Below are positions 33,988-46,710 of a stretch of DNA of 64,000 nucleotides, piece by piece. The DNA is taken from contig JXTB01000029.1 of the NCBI GenBank assembly GCA_002914805.1, positions 772,934-836,933 of the forward strand. Direction: 5' to 3'. Origin of the DNA: Parasponia andersonii. Lineage: Eukaryota; Streptophyta; Magnoliopsida; Rosales; Cannabaceae. A program made the position numbers and the translations under genes. Every line of letters starts with the position of its first letter. Position 1 is the first letter of the stretch. Under the pieces are notes generated by a model. The model did no database searches. It saw nothing but the letters and a program-made list of their open reading frames with translations, and had not been told where the DNA came from.

Positions 33988-36900
33988 TATTTTTCTCTCA
34001 GTTCCTCAACAAAATAATATAAAAAATAAAATAAAAAATCCAGATGCCAAATTAATCACAACTCAAAAACCCACCAAGAAAACAACTCCAAAATCAATTT
34101 TTTTTCAATTCAAAATCGTCTCTTTTTCTCAGTTTCTCTCTCTAACTCCTTAATGGGGTTTTCTGCTAAACTTGGAAAAAGAGGGTGTAAGGGGTTGCCA
34201 AATATAGAGAGGAGGAGAAGATAAAGGGGCGTGTGAGAGAGAGCGTTTTCACCCCAAATGGCGAGAGAGCTTGGAAACGGCAAGCTTTTGCATGGCTCTG
34301 TATACTATTTAGAGTTGTGCATGACTCTTTTTTGCCACATTTAGAGTGTTGTGGTGTTAATAGGTCTATGGTTGGGACCCACTTTTACTTTCTTTTTTTT
34401 TTTTAATTAATACTTTCCAACTAATTTAATAATAGTTTTTTTTTCTTAGTCAGTCTGTCCCTCTCTTGTGGGTCCCACTTGGGGGTTTCGGAATGAAAAC
34501 CCTTTTGTTTTATCATTATCTCATTTTTGCTCTGCAAATATGGTAACCTCATCATTATTGCCACATATGGTAAATCCACTGCCAAAATTGGAGAAAAGGC
34601 CACTCAGCTATTTTGAGTTCTTTGCCATTTTAGAAGTGTGAGACTGTATTTTGGGTCTTTTGTGGACCCACTTTTTTCTTTTCCTTTTTTTTTTAAAAAA
34701 AATAAAAATAAAAATAAAAACTATTTGCCACATTAAGAAGGTTTTGTTTTTATTTTTTTATTTTTTTTTTTACATTTATGCTTACATTTAGTAATGACCC
34801 TGCCATATTTAGAGAAACCCACTGCCTAGTTTGTGTTTTTCCAATTTGGGCTCCCTTGTTGGCTTTAGTGTTTCCTTAAGTCTAAAAAATATCTCAAAAT
34901 GTGTATATTTCTTTAGAATTAAGAGATTGCTACCTACCAATAGTAAAGGCTTTGCAGAAACTTTCATAACAATTTGCTCCTTTTCCCCCTTTTTTTTTTC
35001 TCGGAAGGGGAGTCCAGACTCCAGAGAGTTGAAACTATTAGTTACATTGTAGAAAAACATTTTTTTTTTAAAAAAATATATAGCGCTGAAAAGAAAAGCT
35101 TGCTATTTCTGGGAGGGAATCATACATGCTTTCACTTGTTTTCTTTATTCGATAACATATGAGAATTTGATTTTTCCATTTTATGAATCTATTTTTTCCA
35201 AGCTTACTGTGTTATCTGAGACCTATTTTAAGATGATACCAACAACAATCTGGGTGGAATTTGATTAATTACACCTATATCTAGGAATAATATAAATTAT
35301 TACATTGTCATAACCATACAATAATTAAAATGAAAGTTGTTTTCATAAAGTGATGTGTACGGAAAGCCCCTGGACAAATGAACACCTCCCAATGTTGAAA
35401 TGAGCAAGTAGAGACAAATTCTAGCTGTGTCTATGAGACTATGACTGTTATATTTGTTGTTTGTTTACTCATTTATTTTGGTAGAAATTTGTTGCTTAAT
35501 TATATACATATATGTAATGTTTTAATAAATAAAGGGGGCTTGAAAACCCAAAAAAAAAAAAAAAAAAACAAAAAGAGACTAATTAGTAACTAGTACGAAA
35601 TTGATAACTAATATTGAAATAAAAATGGAAAAAGTATTAAAAAAGAGGAAAAAAAAAAAAAAGAAAAGGAGCAATTCTTTTTGGCTGGAAAAGTTGCTGC
35701 GAAATGCCAAAAAGGACAAGTTTATATTGCTACGAATGACGACAGGTCGTGAGTACTAAAGAAAACACAAGTTGTCGTTTAGCTAAATGTGTCGTTCTTT
35801 TTTGTTAATTACTCGCAATTTGTCGTTCCTGGTCCAACAAGATGACAAGTCGTTTTTCAGATGTCGCTCCTTATTAAATGGCTAGGCCACCACGAAATAT
35901 TTTTCACAATGAACTGCATTTGTTTATCTGCAAGGATAACGACATTGATCAACTCCAGCTGATTGATTAACCCCAACTGAATCTATATTTAATCTTTGAA
36001 GAATATTCCAAATCTTATTTCGGTTCTTAACTTTAAGATTGTTCTAGATTTCACAATTGAAAGTTTCTTTTTTTTTTTTGCCTTGATTGAACCTTTCAAT
36101 GTCAAGTCGCACTAGTTGAATTGTGTCATTTTATCTTAATTTTGGTAACTAGTTCATAATATAATGGTCTAAAATGAAACAAAAACATAATTAAAGTATC
36201 AAATTTGAGACGTTTATAGTCAGGGACCAAATAGAATTTCTGTTATTCTTTTAGGACTAGAAAATAGAATTATTTACCTCCCAAAAACAACATGTCATTT
36301 TTTACATATTTAGCCTAAATATGTTTTTTTTTTTTAACCTAGATAATCAATATCGTTTCCAAAGAACCAAAAACCGAAAATCAAATCTTATTTAAGGTTT
36401 TTTTTAGAATGAATTCAAATTTAAACTTTTCACATTGGGAAGAGAATGAAAAGTAGATATCACTTGTCACAAATTTATGTAAGCAGTCATGTTAAAATGA
36501 TACTTTTTGATACTTTTTTTTCTTATCATGTAAGTTCATCCCAGAGAAAGAAAAATGATGTTGAAAAAGTTCATCCTAGAGAAGGAAAAACATGTCATTT
36601 TCAACATCGTTTTCAGAATATAGATCGCCAAAACTACATGACCTTTTTATAGAATTGGAAGTGATATCTCACTTGCACGAAAACAAAAGCCACATATTGT
36701 TTCAGTTAAATATGTCGTTCTTATCTCTATAAATTTTGTTTTAGTGAGCGAAGAAAACATGTTATAACCTTTGTATCCTTGTAGGTAATAGATATTGCTC
36801 ATCATTAGACCATGAAAACGACGTTATGCTTAATTTCAAATGTAGTTTCAGATAAAACGACATGTAATTGTACCTGTAGCTGCAAGTAACCAACATATTG

Positions 36901-37820
36901 TTACCTTCCAAAAATGACACGTGTTTGTTTCGATCGTTGGTCAAAACACTATCATTCATTCTTTTGCATTAACCACTCATATATGTTTTCCCTGAGCCCT
37001 TCTGTTTAAGCAAGAATCTGTTTATACTTTTCTCTTTAGATGTTCATCCTAAAATTGTTGGAACCCTTAGCCTACAACCAAATCTCCCGATGTGGAAAAT
37101 TCTAAGTTCAAATCCCTCAATCAATTCATTCCAATAGCTTGTCAAAACTTAAGTGCAACTCACTCAACCAATTATTCCTTCTTCTTTTTTTTTGTTTTCA
37201 CTCAGCTAATAAGAAACCATTTCAGATTTCAGTTTGTTTAGTTAGCGCCTAATATAGCTTAATTTGCCAATGAAGCGAATGTAACTCAAGTACTATGCAG
37301 TAAATATGCGCCAGGAATGCGAAAAGCACAATCATCGTAAACATCTAAAAGAAAGCTAATAGGTCAATGTTCTTCATAAAATACGTGAGTGAGCAAAGCA
37401 AAAACTATGGAATACTCGAGAAAAATCAATTTTTAAGAACGAAACATTATTTTTCAGATGTCAACAGTTGAAATCAAAACACACATCCATTAGTACGACA
37501 GCAAAAAAAATAATAATAATAATACAAAAATGAAGAAGAAGAAGACGAATAAGCAAATCTCCTTATTTTCACTATAGTTTCATTTCTTTGGCTATCCTTT
37601 TTCTTTATTCTCCAATCTAGAAGTTGAGCTAGCACACTGAATTACTAAAAGGAAACCTTTATCTGTTACAAACACCACAAGGATGCTAAATGATTAGTCC
37701 TCATTGTACAAGCAAGAATGGTAAACACATAACTGATTATGATTCGTGTTGAAGCTTGTAAGCAGGTACCAACTATCATCAGTGCTCCACCACAAATAAA
37801 TTCCTACAAAACATCAGCAG
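33988..37820. other. Long intergenic stretch upstream of the MADS gene
   Basis: Probable promoter of the MADS gene on the left, then AT-rich DNA with poly-A and poly-T runs (35550-35568, 35650-35663). 35755-35805 and 36677-36725 are similar (GAAAACACAAGTTGTCG against GAAAACAAAAGCCACAT, both going on to TAAATRTGTCGTTCTT), hinting at a decayed repeat element. No gene is supported. Confidence 0.4.
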
Positions 37821-40663
37821 TCAATGGATAGTTTGGTGCCTTAGCTTCGTCTCGTCCAATTTTTTACACACGTATATAAAGTGAGAATCTGGATCTTCCA
37901 AAACAAAATCTGCCGGAAGTGACCCTTTGTCGGTGGTAGGAATCGGTTCCAAATATGACCTTGTTGATGAACTATCGCCTTCACACTTTTCGAATCCAGG
38001 TCTAGCTGTGAAAAGGAAGTATACAAATGATTTCAGAACAAGAATCAGTGTCTCTTTCTAATGAGTAACAACTCACTGGATGCATGTTACGACATGGCGA
38101 TCATCACATGATGCCGGAATTCTTCAATAAAGAGTTATACAGATCTCCTATAGACATGTTTTCCAATGGCCGTGCTGATAAGGTTGACCAATACCAAGTT
38201 TTGAAATTAGGTAAACCCATGAGGATAGACTAGACATCATTCTTATAATCAATAATAAATCTGATGAAACACACTTGGTATAAAATAAACCACGCCATAA
38301 AGGTCCGTTTCTCATCCTGAGACTATTTATCACACTGTACACTACAAGGAAGCCCAAGGAGGAATAAGAAGCTCAAAGAAAGACCCTGACAAAAATTTCT
38401 CAACACACAAGCAAACCAAGATAATTTCATTTAAGTTCTTGCAAATTCCAACGTAAATTATGATCACACATTCATGCAACCTATATTTCAGTACACATAA
38501 GTGTGTGTATGCTTCTATATTTTCACATTCTTAGAATTCAGTTCCAAACTTGACATTAACACAATACAAATTACAATACTCAAAAATACTCGTTTCACCA
38601 TCAACTATCCAATTAACAAGTAAAAATCTGAAAAATAATCACTTGTAGATGAGGAAAAAAAATTGAGGAAGAGAAAATAGCTGAAAAAGGAAAATAAATG
38701 AAAACTTACGTATAATGTACAGCGAAATTTTCCAATTGTATGCTGGTTTATTTAAATGAGGCATCCTTACTTTAGGATCACCATAAGTTATCTGTCAGAT
38801 AGCAATTCATTATCAGTTGGATTTTGCACTTTTGTTTGAAAGAATAACAGGAACAAAACAAAATAAAAAACGAAATCCAAAAGCCTTGACTAGGAGAGTA
38901 TAATTACCAACATATAAATGCCTCCAGGTCTAAGAAGCCTACAAGCAAAATATACAAGTGACTACTTCAGAAATATATAAATGACACAGCAACTTAACAA
39001 TCATAAACAACTGCTGCTGTAACAAATAATGGAGAAGAAACTGGAGTACAAAACCATTGTTTTAAAGTCTACAACCTACTGACTTCCCCTAGCATTTGAG
39101 AAGCACTGATTGGAGCATCGGTGCCACACTAAAATCAAAATCAAAATGAAAGCATTAGAGCATGCCCGATAAATAAATAAAAGGAGTATTAGAATATCTG
39201 AACAAACATCATACCATCAAAGAATCAAGAGTTCCTAGTTCGAAGTTCGACAAGCCATTGTTGCGAAAGTGGTGACAACGACAAGTATTATAAACCCAAA
39301 ATTTAGTATAGAATATTGCATTTAAAAAATAAAAGAAGAAAAAGAAAGAGGAAACATATTAAGGAGTTTACTCGTACCTTTATCAAGGACGCCGCCAAAT
39401 GATCCATCTGGGAAAAAGCTCATGTCTCTAACATCCATTTGCATATCTATGAAGATTTATATAGGAAATTCCCATGGAGATAAAGATTTACCTCGAAAAA
39501 ACCAAAATAACAGTTTCATTCAATAGGATACATTTCAGCTGAGGAATACACTCATGTTTTTTTCTCATCATGTCAATGGCGACTGATGAAATGTCAATAT
39601 TCATTATGTCTTCGTATCCATCCTTCACCATGTCCTCTGACATAACTACAAAACAAAATAAGTCCATCAAAGCTGTGTCAACAGTTCACCTTATCAGGCC
39701 ACAGTAATATAGCGTCCAAACCATGAAAACATCACCAATGAAATGAATCATAATGAGACATTAAATCAACGAATCGATGAGGAATAGAAAAACTTCCCTT
39801 ATTTCCGTTCCCACTGAAATCCATTACGCATTACTAAACGCTTCCTTCATGCAATAAGCTTTATTCATCACATCAACAACTTATCTTCTAAGACAATGCT
39901 AGTTTGAGGAACATGGAAAACAAGTAGGATATAATTGTAAACAAACGTCCAAATTCTTTTCCTTTACCACATTCTCCCATCAAACTAATCAGCACTAAAC
40001 TACAAGGGAAAGCATTAATGTGAAAAATTCAATCATAATATAGAAAACCCAAATGGGTTAGCCAAATAATACAAAAATTCATACTCCTTGACTATCAAAA
40101 TTATTTAAAGCCAATTTCTTTCGATTTCTAAAAAGATAAAAAGTAAGAAAAACAGGCGAAAATCAACGAAATTGGTTCATTTTACCTTTCGTATAAATAG
40201 TAAACGAATTAAGCAAAACCCCAATTCCCAAAATTCGAATCCCATTTCTAGCATTTTCTCAGCATCCAAACAAAGCCGAAATAGAAAGAAAATTTTCATA
40301 ACCCTGAATTAGATGAGCAGAAGAGAAACACAAAGAATTACCAGCATTGCCACAACCAACCATGAGGACTCGAGAGGAGATGAGGAAATACTTCCGTACA
40401 AAGGGCCGAAGAGCAGAGTAACGCTGGTACCAATCAAAGGAGCCACCTTCCTGGATGTAGCGGGCGTCCCAGTAAAGGGCGTCGCCATAGTTGTACGTGT
40501 TGCCGCTCGATACGTCCCTGAACATGATTTCTGGTTTTTGACGGCGGTCGGTGGCCGGAGATGGTGGCCGAGACGGCGGTGATAGGGGTTGGGTGTGGGT
40601 TTCCGGCGGCGGCGCCGGTGGCGGTGGAATTGGGTTTGGGGGAAAAGGTTGAGAAGAAGCCAC
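37821..40663 (-). CDS. METTL13/EEF1AKMT4-like SAM-dependent methyltransferase
   Basis: A class I methyltransferase using S-adenosylmethionine. Animal relatives methylate lysines or the N terminus of elongation factor eEF1A; the plant substrate is not known. Eight exons join in frame: 40663-40342, 39645-39532, 39446-39378, 39234-39215, 39128-39076, 38938-38908, 38791-38710 and 38005-37821, giving 291 residues. Residues 1-45 are rich in Pro and Ser and likely disordered. YWDARYIQEGGSFDWYQRYS (about 64-82) is the family entry motif. SAM motif I is VLMVGCGNA (99-107); MNIDISSVAIDMM carries the acidic ribose-binding Asp; DVRDMSFFPDGSF and DKGTLDSLMCGTDAP follow; LLRPGGIYMLITYGDP is the late strand. 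One exon is only 20 bases. The tail after KKLDETK is poorly conserved, so the exact stop (TGA at 37821-37823) is less certain. Confidence 0.88.
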
Positions 40664-43494
40664 TAGTTATTGCTAGTAGTTTCGCTTCAACTGTCGTTTG
40701 TTGGTTTCGGTTGCGTGCGTTAGGGGGTTGAATCTTGAATTAGTAAAAGTTTTGGGGTCTCCTCCGCGGCACGTGCGGATAATTTTGTGCTCCGGCTTGT
40801 TTGTTACAATTTTTACGTTTCTACTTTCATGCACCATGAAAGAAAAGTAAATTCACAAGTTTCAGATTCTATTTGGACGATATTTTTGGAAAATTTGTTT
40901 AGGATTTAAATAGTATTTTTTGTTTTTTATTAACATTAAGAAAAATATGGAAATATAAAATTTTATTAAAACCCCAAAAAATTCATTTTTTTCTAAATCT
41001 TTTTTTAGATATATGTGAGTTTAGCCTTCTCTTTAAAAAAAAAAATCAAGTCTAGAAAATCTTATGATATTTCAGCGAAGTTACTTTTAGACTTAGAAAG
41101 CCGAAAGTCGCTTCTAAAAATTTTGCCAAAGAGGCCGTTGTTCACTTTAATTAGTGAGAATTAGGGAAGAGAGAAATAGCTTCTATTTTATTTTATTTTT
41201 ATGAAACTTCCTGTGATTTAGGAAATATGGAAAAATACCTTTGAATTCATTTTTAATTACAAAAAATATTATAATTTGACTTTTTTGAAAATTGATCTCA
41301 TCATTTCATATCATCAAAATTTAGGAAAATCAATGAAAAATAATCACATTTATCTTAGCGAATGATAGATTTGTATTTATCTTAAGAACTATCTATACTA
41401 GTTTTCTAACAATATTCGATTTTTTAAATGACTTATAAGTGATAAAATGATTACCAACCAACCATCTATGTATCCAAAATATAAAATAAATCTGAATACA
41501 CCATTTATTAAGGGTAATTTTTGGATTTCAAAAATAGCCAAGTTATAAAGCATTTCATAGTAAAAAATAAAGTTCAATAGGTTTTCCCACATTTTTGTAA
41601 AACAGATAGGTTTTCCTTCAAAAAAAAAAAAACAAGTTGAAATATAAAGTCATTTTATGTCGTTTTCATTAATAGTGACACCATATACTACACTTTTTTC
41701 TTCAATCACGTAATATACAAGCTCATTCCATTTTAATGAGTTTTGGTTTTCTTGTTAGATAATCTAGTTTGTTATATATTTTATTTCTACTAAAATAACA
41801 TTAAGTTTGTGTATATGAAGATGTTAATAAAAATAAATTATGTTGTAATACATTTACTCGTAAATTGGATAATGAATTTATTTTGTCATTTGATTATCTA
41901 GCAATCTTTTTTGTTTGAGAGAAGAAAAAGAAAAGAAAGTGTCATAGCTAATTATCAATCAACACTACCAATAAAGTTGTTGTCTCTTCGTAGAATTTAC
42001 GATACGTATTCCACTTGTATGTTGTAGGACATGAAACTCGGTCTATTAATTATAATCGCACAATAATAAAATGATACTTCACATGATAGTACTGTGCATC
42101 GTACTGGGAACATTACTCTATTAGCATATAAAATATTAAAAAGTACGCACGATATTAATAAAAGTGAGCCCCATATATTGAATTTGAGCAATACTATATG
42201 GTAGTTGTGGTACTAAGCATTAAAATCAATGAAGATATAGGACCCATATTTAAACTTAATGGTAGAAGTTCACCTCTATTATTCTGTGGTTATAAATACC
42301 ACGAGGAGTTTTATAATTTATAGTAAATTTATATATAAGTCTCACACTTTTATTAATTATAATGCTAAGCACTACACATACCTATAATTGCTCAATTAAT
42401 ATCCTCTCACAATCATAATCAGCCAGCCAATCAAGGACTAGAACACAATCCTAAATTCGCCTAGTTCGATACTTTAATCAAGTACTTAAAAATATATTTG
42501 AGTAGAGGAGACCACTACATTGATCATGTCATGTTAAAACCCATTTTCTCCGTAGTTGTTATCTCATTTCGTAAAATAAATAATTTTCTTTTCAGGAAAG
42601 AAACTTTTTCTCTAGTGCTTTGTTTGGCAGAAGTGATTTATGAAGAGATGTGGTGGGTTGGAAGGGTTTAAATGAAAGGAGATCCAAACTTCTATGTTTG
42701 GGAAGAGACAAATGAGGAGGGAGAGGAGGGGTGGAGGGATGGCAAATCCCTCTCGGCCCATAAAAAGTGAGTTCGTCCCTCTTTGGATGGATGAGTGAGA
42801 AAAGGGTAGAAAAAAGAGAGTTATTTGGCAAAATTACCTTCCAAAACTCAATAAATATATTTTTATTAATAAATCAAACCTACTTCTTTTCCTCCCCCCT
42901 CTTTATACGTTTTCTCCCCTCCAAGGCCTTTTTCAGATATCTTTCATCTTCTTCTCTTTCTCTCTCTCTTTCTCTGAGTAGCAGATTATTCTTTATCCTC
43001 ATTTTCCTAGAAATTACTAACCAATCATTACTAGTATTTGAATTTGGGACTTAAAAAGGGAGAAAGAACAAGGTATGACTAGTCTTTACTTTATCTATTG
43101 TCGTTGATAATCACATTGGAGACTATATGAAGAGAAATTTGTCTTGATAAGATTGCAAAATCACCCAATATTTTGTTTCTCACTTGGTTCAGTCAGAAAT
43201 CATCATAATCTTATTTGAGTGTGTTGATTCTCATTGTTATCTCTCTTTCAACTTATTTTTTTACTAGAAATTATAATTTGGTGTTAGCTTTTTACTTAGT
43301 TTATCAGGATTTTTATTTAATTTCATGGTGTATGGTTTCTTTAGTGAAAAATATTTTTTAGGTATTATAATTTCATGAATATATTCTACTAGACTTCAGT
43401 GCCGAGTGGCTAGATACTATGTCTCACAACTGTGTTGGATTTTAAAAATTCTACTTTGCATTGAGGTTGAGTGGCTAGACACCATGTCTAGCTT
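40664..43494. other. Intergenic stretch, no supported gene
   Basis: AT-rich. 42610-42830 is less AT-rich, with TGTTTGGCAG at its left edge, and resembles part of a MITE without a matching right end. A CT-rich run lies at 42955-42980. 43404-43430 and 43469-43490 share GAGTGGCTAGA and CATGTCT-like text. Confidence 0.4.
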
Positions 43495-43713
43495 GACTAA
43501 GTTTCTAGTAATATGAATAATAAAGTGACTATATTTCTAGTAATATAGATAGCATATTTTCAATATTTTAATATAGATTGCATATTTTTAATATTTTAAA
43601 AAGTTAAGATAGTGACTAACAAAATGACTAAGTTTCTAGAAATTCGAATAATAAAGTGACTATATTTCTAATAATATGGATGACATATTTTCAATATTTT
43701 GATATAGATTGCA
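43495..43713. repeat. Tandem duplication, 131-bp unit
   Basis: Two diverged copies begin GACTAAGTTTCTAG at 43495 and 43626, each followed by AATAATAAAGTGACTATATT and then ATATTTTCAATATTTT. No coding sense. Confidence 0.75.
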
Positions 43714-43799
43714 AGCATTCGATCATCAAACTAAGTCATGAAAACAAAACAAAACTAATTTTTTTAAAAAAATTTTGATTTTTTGATTTTTATTTTTTT

Positions 43800-44096
43800 G
43801 AAAAAATTATTTCCCTACCCCCAAACTTAAAATTAACATTGTCCCCAATGTTAAAAATAAAAGAGAAGGTAAAAGAAAACTCCCTCAAATTTTCACACGA
43901 AGATGGAAGCTTTTGGTTGAGTCGTTTGAAATCCGCGTATCGACCCCCAAACTTGTGCAAAAACCTGAAACATACAAAAACAAAACAGACAAACCATAAC
44001 AAAAGAAAAGAAACCTAAAAGTTCAAAATTAAAAGAAAAAGAAAGAAAAAAAATAATTCACGGGTTGCCTCCCAAAAAGCGCTTGATTTATAGTCA
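43800..44096 (-). mobile_element. 3' internal remnant of the Athila-like element
   Basis: The minus strand carries AAGTTTGGGGGT twice (near 43815 and 43950), a motif common in the non-coding 3' part of plant Athila-type gypsy elements, and the stretch GCTTTTTGGGAGGCAACCCG near 44065-44085, also usual there. It follows the protease region directly; reverse transcriptase, RNase H and integrase are missing. Confidence 0.5.
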
Positions 44097-44099
44097 TCA

Positions 44100-46330
44100 G
44101 CTAGACTCTTCAATGAGGATCATGCAAGGAGGTTCATAGATAGATGTGAATGGTCTGGAAGGATCTTTCCCAAGTTCTTCAAATTTCGGCTTCCGCCTGT
44201 GATAATATGATGGAGCTTTTGAATAATGAACTTGTGCTAGGACTTTTATTTTTTCCTCCTTGGTTGATTCAACATTGATTCTTGAAGCTTCAGGAGTTTC
44301 TTTCAGACACTTAGTTTTCTGTCTTTTGGCCATAGATCGCTCTGCAATGCCAATTTTATAACAAGATTCAGATGAATACTCAATTAGCCTGAAGACATTA
44401 AAGGTGACAACCTCATCTTGGACTATTGTCAGTTCTCCTTTTTGTACATCTATAAGAGCCCTTTCAGTAGCTAAGAATGGTCAACCAAGTATGATAGGAA
44501 TATCTTGGTCCTCTTCCATGTTTAGTACAATAAAGTCCACTGTGAAGATGAATTTGTCAACTTTTACTAGAACATCTTCTATTATACCCTTCGGATAAGT
44601 AAGAGATCAATCAACAAGTTGCAAGGTGACTGTTGTTGGCTTTGCTTCCCCCAAACCTAATTTCTTGTAGATTGAGAGTGGCATTAGGTTGATACTTGCT
44701 CCCAAGTCATATAGAGCATTGTTAAAGAATGAGTTCTCAATTGTACACGGGATATTAAAACTCCTGGGATCTTTAAGCTTTGGTAGAAGTTTCTTTTGCA
44801 AGACCGCACTGCACTCCTCAGTAAGTGCAACTATTTCATAATCCTCCAAATTCCTTTTATTTGAAAAAATCTCTTTTAGAAACTTCACATAATTCGGTGA
44901 TTGAGCAAGCATCTCGGCGAAAAGAATGTTTATATAGAGTTTTTTAAAAACATCTAAAAATTTTGAAAATTGTTTATCCATGTTGTGCTTGTAGATCTGT
45001 TGAGGAAATGGTAGTAGAGGAACATATGGCTCTGGGTTATCTGGAAAGAGCTTGGACTTGGGCTTTTCTAGCTCAACAGGATGTTTCTCGGATAGCTCTT
45101 GGGGTTACATCGGCTGCTTACTTGAGCTCGTTGGCAGTGAAGAAGCTAAAGATGGTGAATTAACTAAAATAGATTAACTTGGTTGCTTTTCTTGCTTCCT
45201 ACTTCTGAGAGTTATTACATTGCACTACTCCTTAGGGTTCACCTTTGTATTGCTTGGTAGATTGCCTTGTGGTCGAGAGCTAACTACTATGGCTAGTTGA
45301 TCAATTTGAGTCTCAAGATTCCTTAATGAAGCAGCCTGATTCTGAAGAATAGCGCCATTCTTAGCCATGTACTGCATAAACATCTCCTCAAGTGTTGGCT
45401 TTTTCTCTTGTTGTGGTCGTGGCACTTGTTGTGCAAATCCAGGTGGAGGCATAGGTTGACTAGCTGAATTAGACCCTTGATTATTGTTGTTCCAAGAAAA
45501 GTTCAGATGATTCTTCTAGCCTGGGTTGTAATAATTTGAATAAGGGTCAATCTGTTGCCTATTTAAATTGGCCATGTATTGCATAAATTCCACATTAAAA
45601 GGACACTGGTTGCTCATATGATTTTCACCACAATTTCCACAAGCTATAGATGGGCTATTCATGGCACGAGTTCCTAGCAAATCAAACTTCTTAGACAAAG
45701 CATTAACTTGAGTAGTCAAGGTAGTAATGGCTTCCATCTCATTTATACTTGCAGCTCTTCTCGAAGTCATTCTCTCTAAAGGCCACTGGTAGTTATTAGC
45801 TGCCATCTCATCTAATAGATCGTATGCCTCGTCTGTAGATTTTCCCATCAAAGTATCTTCCGTTGCTGCATCAACTATTATTTTTGAATGTCCTATCAAA
45901 CCGTTATAAAATGTTTGAACTAACAACCACTTTGGGATTCCATGATATGAGAATCTTCTCAACATATCTTTATAACGCTCTTAAGCCTCATATAATGATT
46001 CATTGTCGAATTGAACGAAGGAGGTGATATCATTGCGCAGCTTGGCTGTCTTTGCTGATGGAAAAAACTTTACCAAAAATTTCTGTGCTAAATCATCCCA
46101 TGTAATGATTGACCCAGCAGGTAAAGAGTTCAACCAGCTCTTAGCTTTATCCCGTAGAGAGAAAGGAAAAAACCGCAACCTGATTGTATCATCAGAAGCT
46201 CCATTATGCTTGAAAGTATCGCAAATTTCTAAAAAAATTCACTATATGCTGGTTCGGATCATCACTAGGTAATCCTCCAAATTGGACTGAGCTCTGGATA
46301 ATCTGAATAATAACGGGCTTCAGTTCAAAG
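44100..46330 (-). pseudogene. Athila-like gypsy gag-protease remnant
   Basis: The structural and protease part of a Ty3/gypsy polyprotein, in several frames with stops. Gag core at about 46270-45560: FFPFSLRDKAKSWLNSLPAG, then ITWDDLAQKFLVKFFP, then LLVQTFYNGLIGHSKIIVDA and TDEAYDLLDEMAANNYQW. A zinc knuckle CGNCGENHMSNQCP lies near 45640-45600. A Gln-rich linker follows (45452-45225). The protease region (about 45140-44380) reads LTEECSAVLQKKLLPKLKDP, then ALYDLGASINLMPLSIYKKL with the retropepsin active site changed from the usual D-[ST]-G-A to DLGA. The end reads FTSIYEPPCMILIEESS. Stops at 45519, 45980 and elsewhere show it is dead. Confidence 0.8.
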
Positions 46331-46689
46331 TTTTTAGCATTAATGGCAGGTTTTCAAATGCTTGAACTGAGGCCATCAATCAATGGGACAGTATAATCAC
46401 GCAGAGGCTTCGTCTCGTCTTGGTCACCCATTAGTGCTGGAGGTTTTGCTTATCGATTTTTCGCTCTTTGAATATCCCTTAGCATTCTTTCAATCTCCGG
46501 ATCTAACGACAAAAGTTCCCAACTTCTTGTACGTCTCATGTACTGCTAAAGAGTACTTGAGATTATCAAAGAAAATAATAATAATAATAACAAATTAAAA
46601 TAATAAAATAAAATACAATAAAATAAAAGTTTGAATTAAATCTCAACTAATCGATATTAGTATTAACAAAAAATTATAAAACAATTTTT

Positions 46690-46707
46690 CCGACAACGGT
46701 GCCAAAA
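46690..46707 (-). promoter_or_regulatory. tRNA-Asp-type primer-binding site of the gypsy element
   Basis: The minus strand reads TTTGGCACCGTTGTCG just inside the LTR edge. The Athila primer site, complementary to the 3' end of plant tRNA-Asp, is TGGCGCCGTTGCCGGGG; this copy has G-to-A and C-to-T changes. It fixes the reading direction of the element as leftwards. Confidence 0.75.
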
Positions 46708-46710
46708 ACT

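Noticed and set aside
37060-37180. Possible SINE around AAGTTCAAATCCCTC
   Set aside because: Only a B-box-like word and a T-rich tail are present; there is no A box and no flanking duplication.
40313-40582. Plus-strand frame over the methyltransferase start
   Set aside because: It is the complement of exon 1, whose GC-rich proline codons keep the other strand open.
42610-42830. Possible MITE starting TTTGTTTGGCAG
   Set aside because: The left edge resembles a MITE end, but no matching inverted right end or second copy was found.
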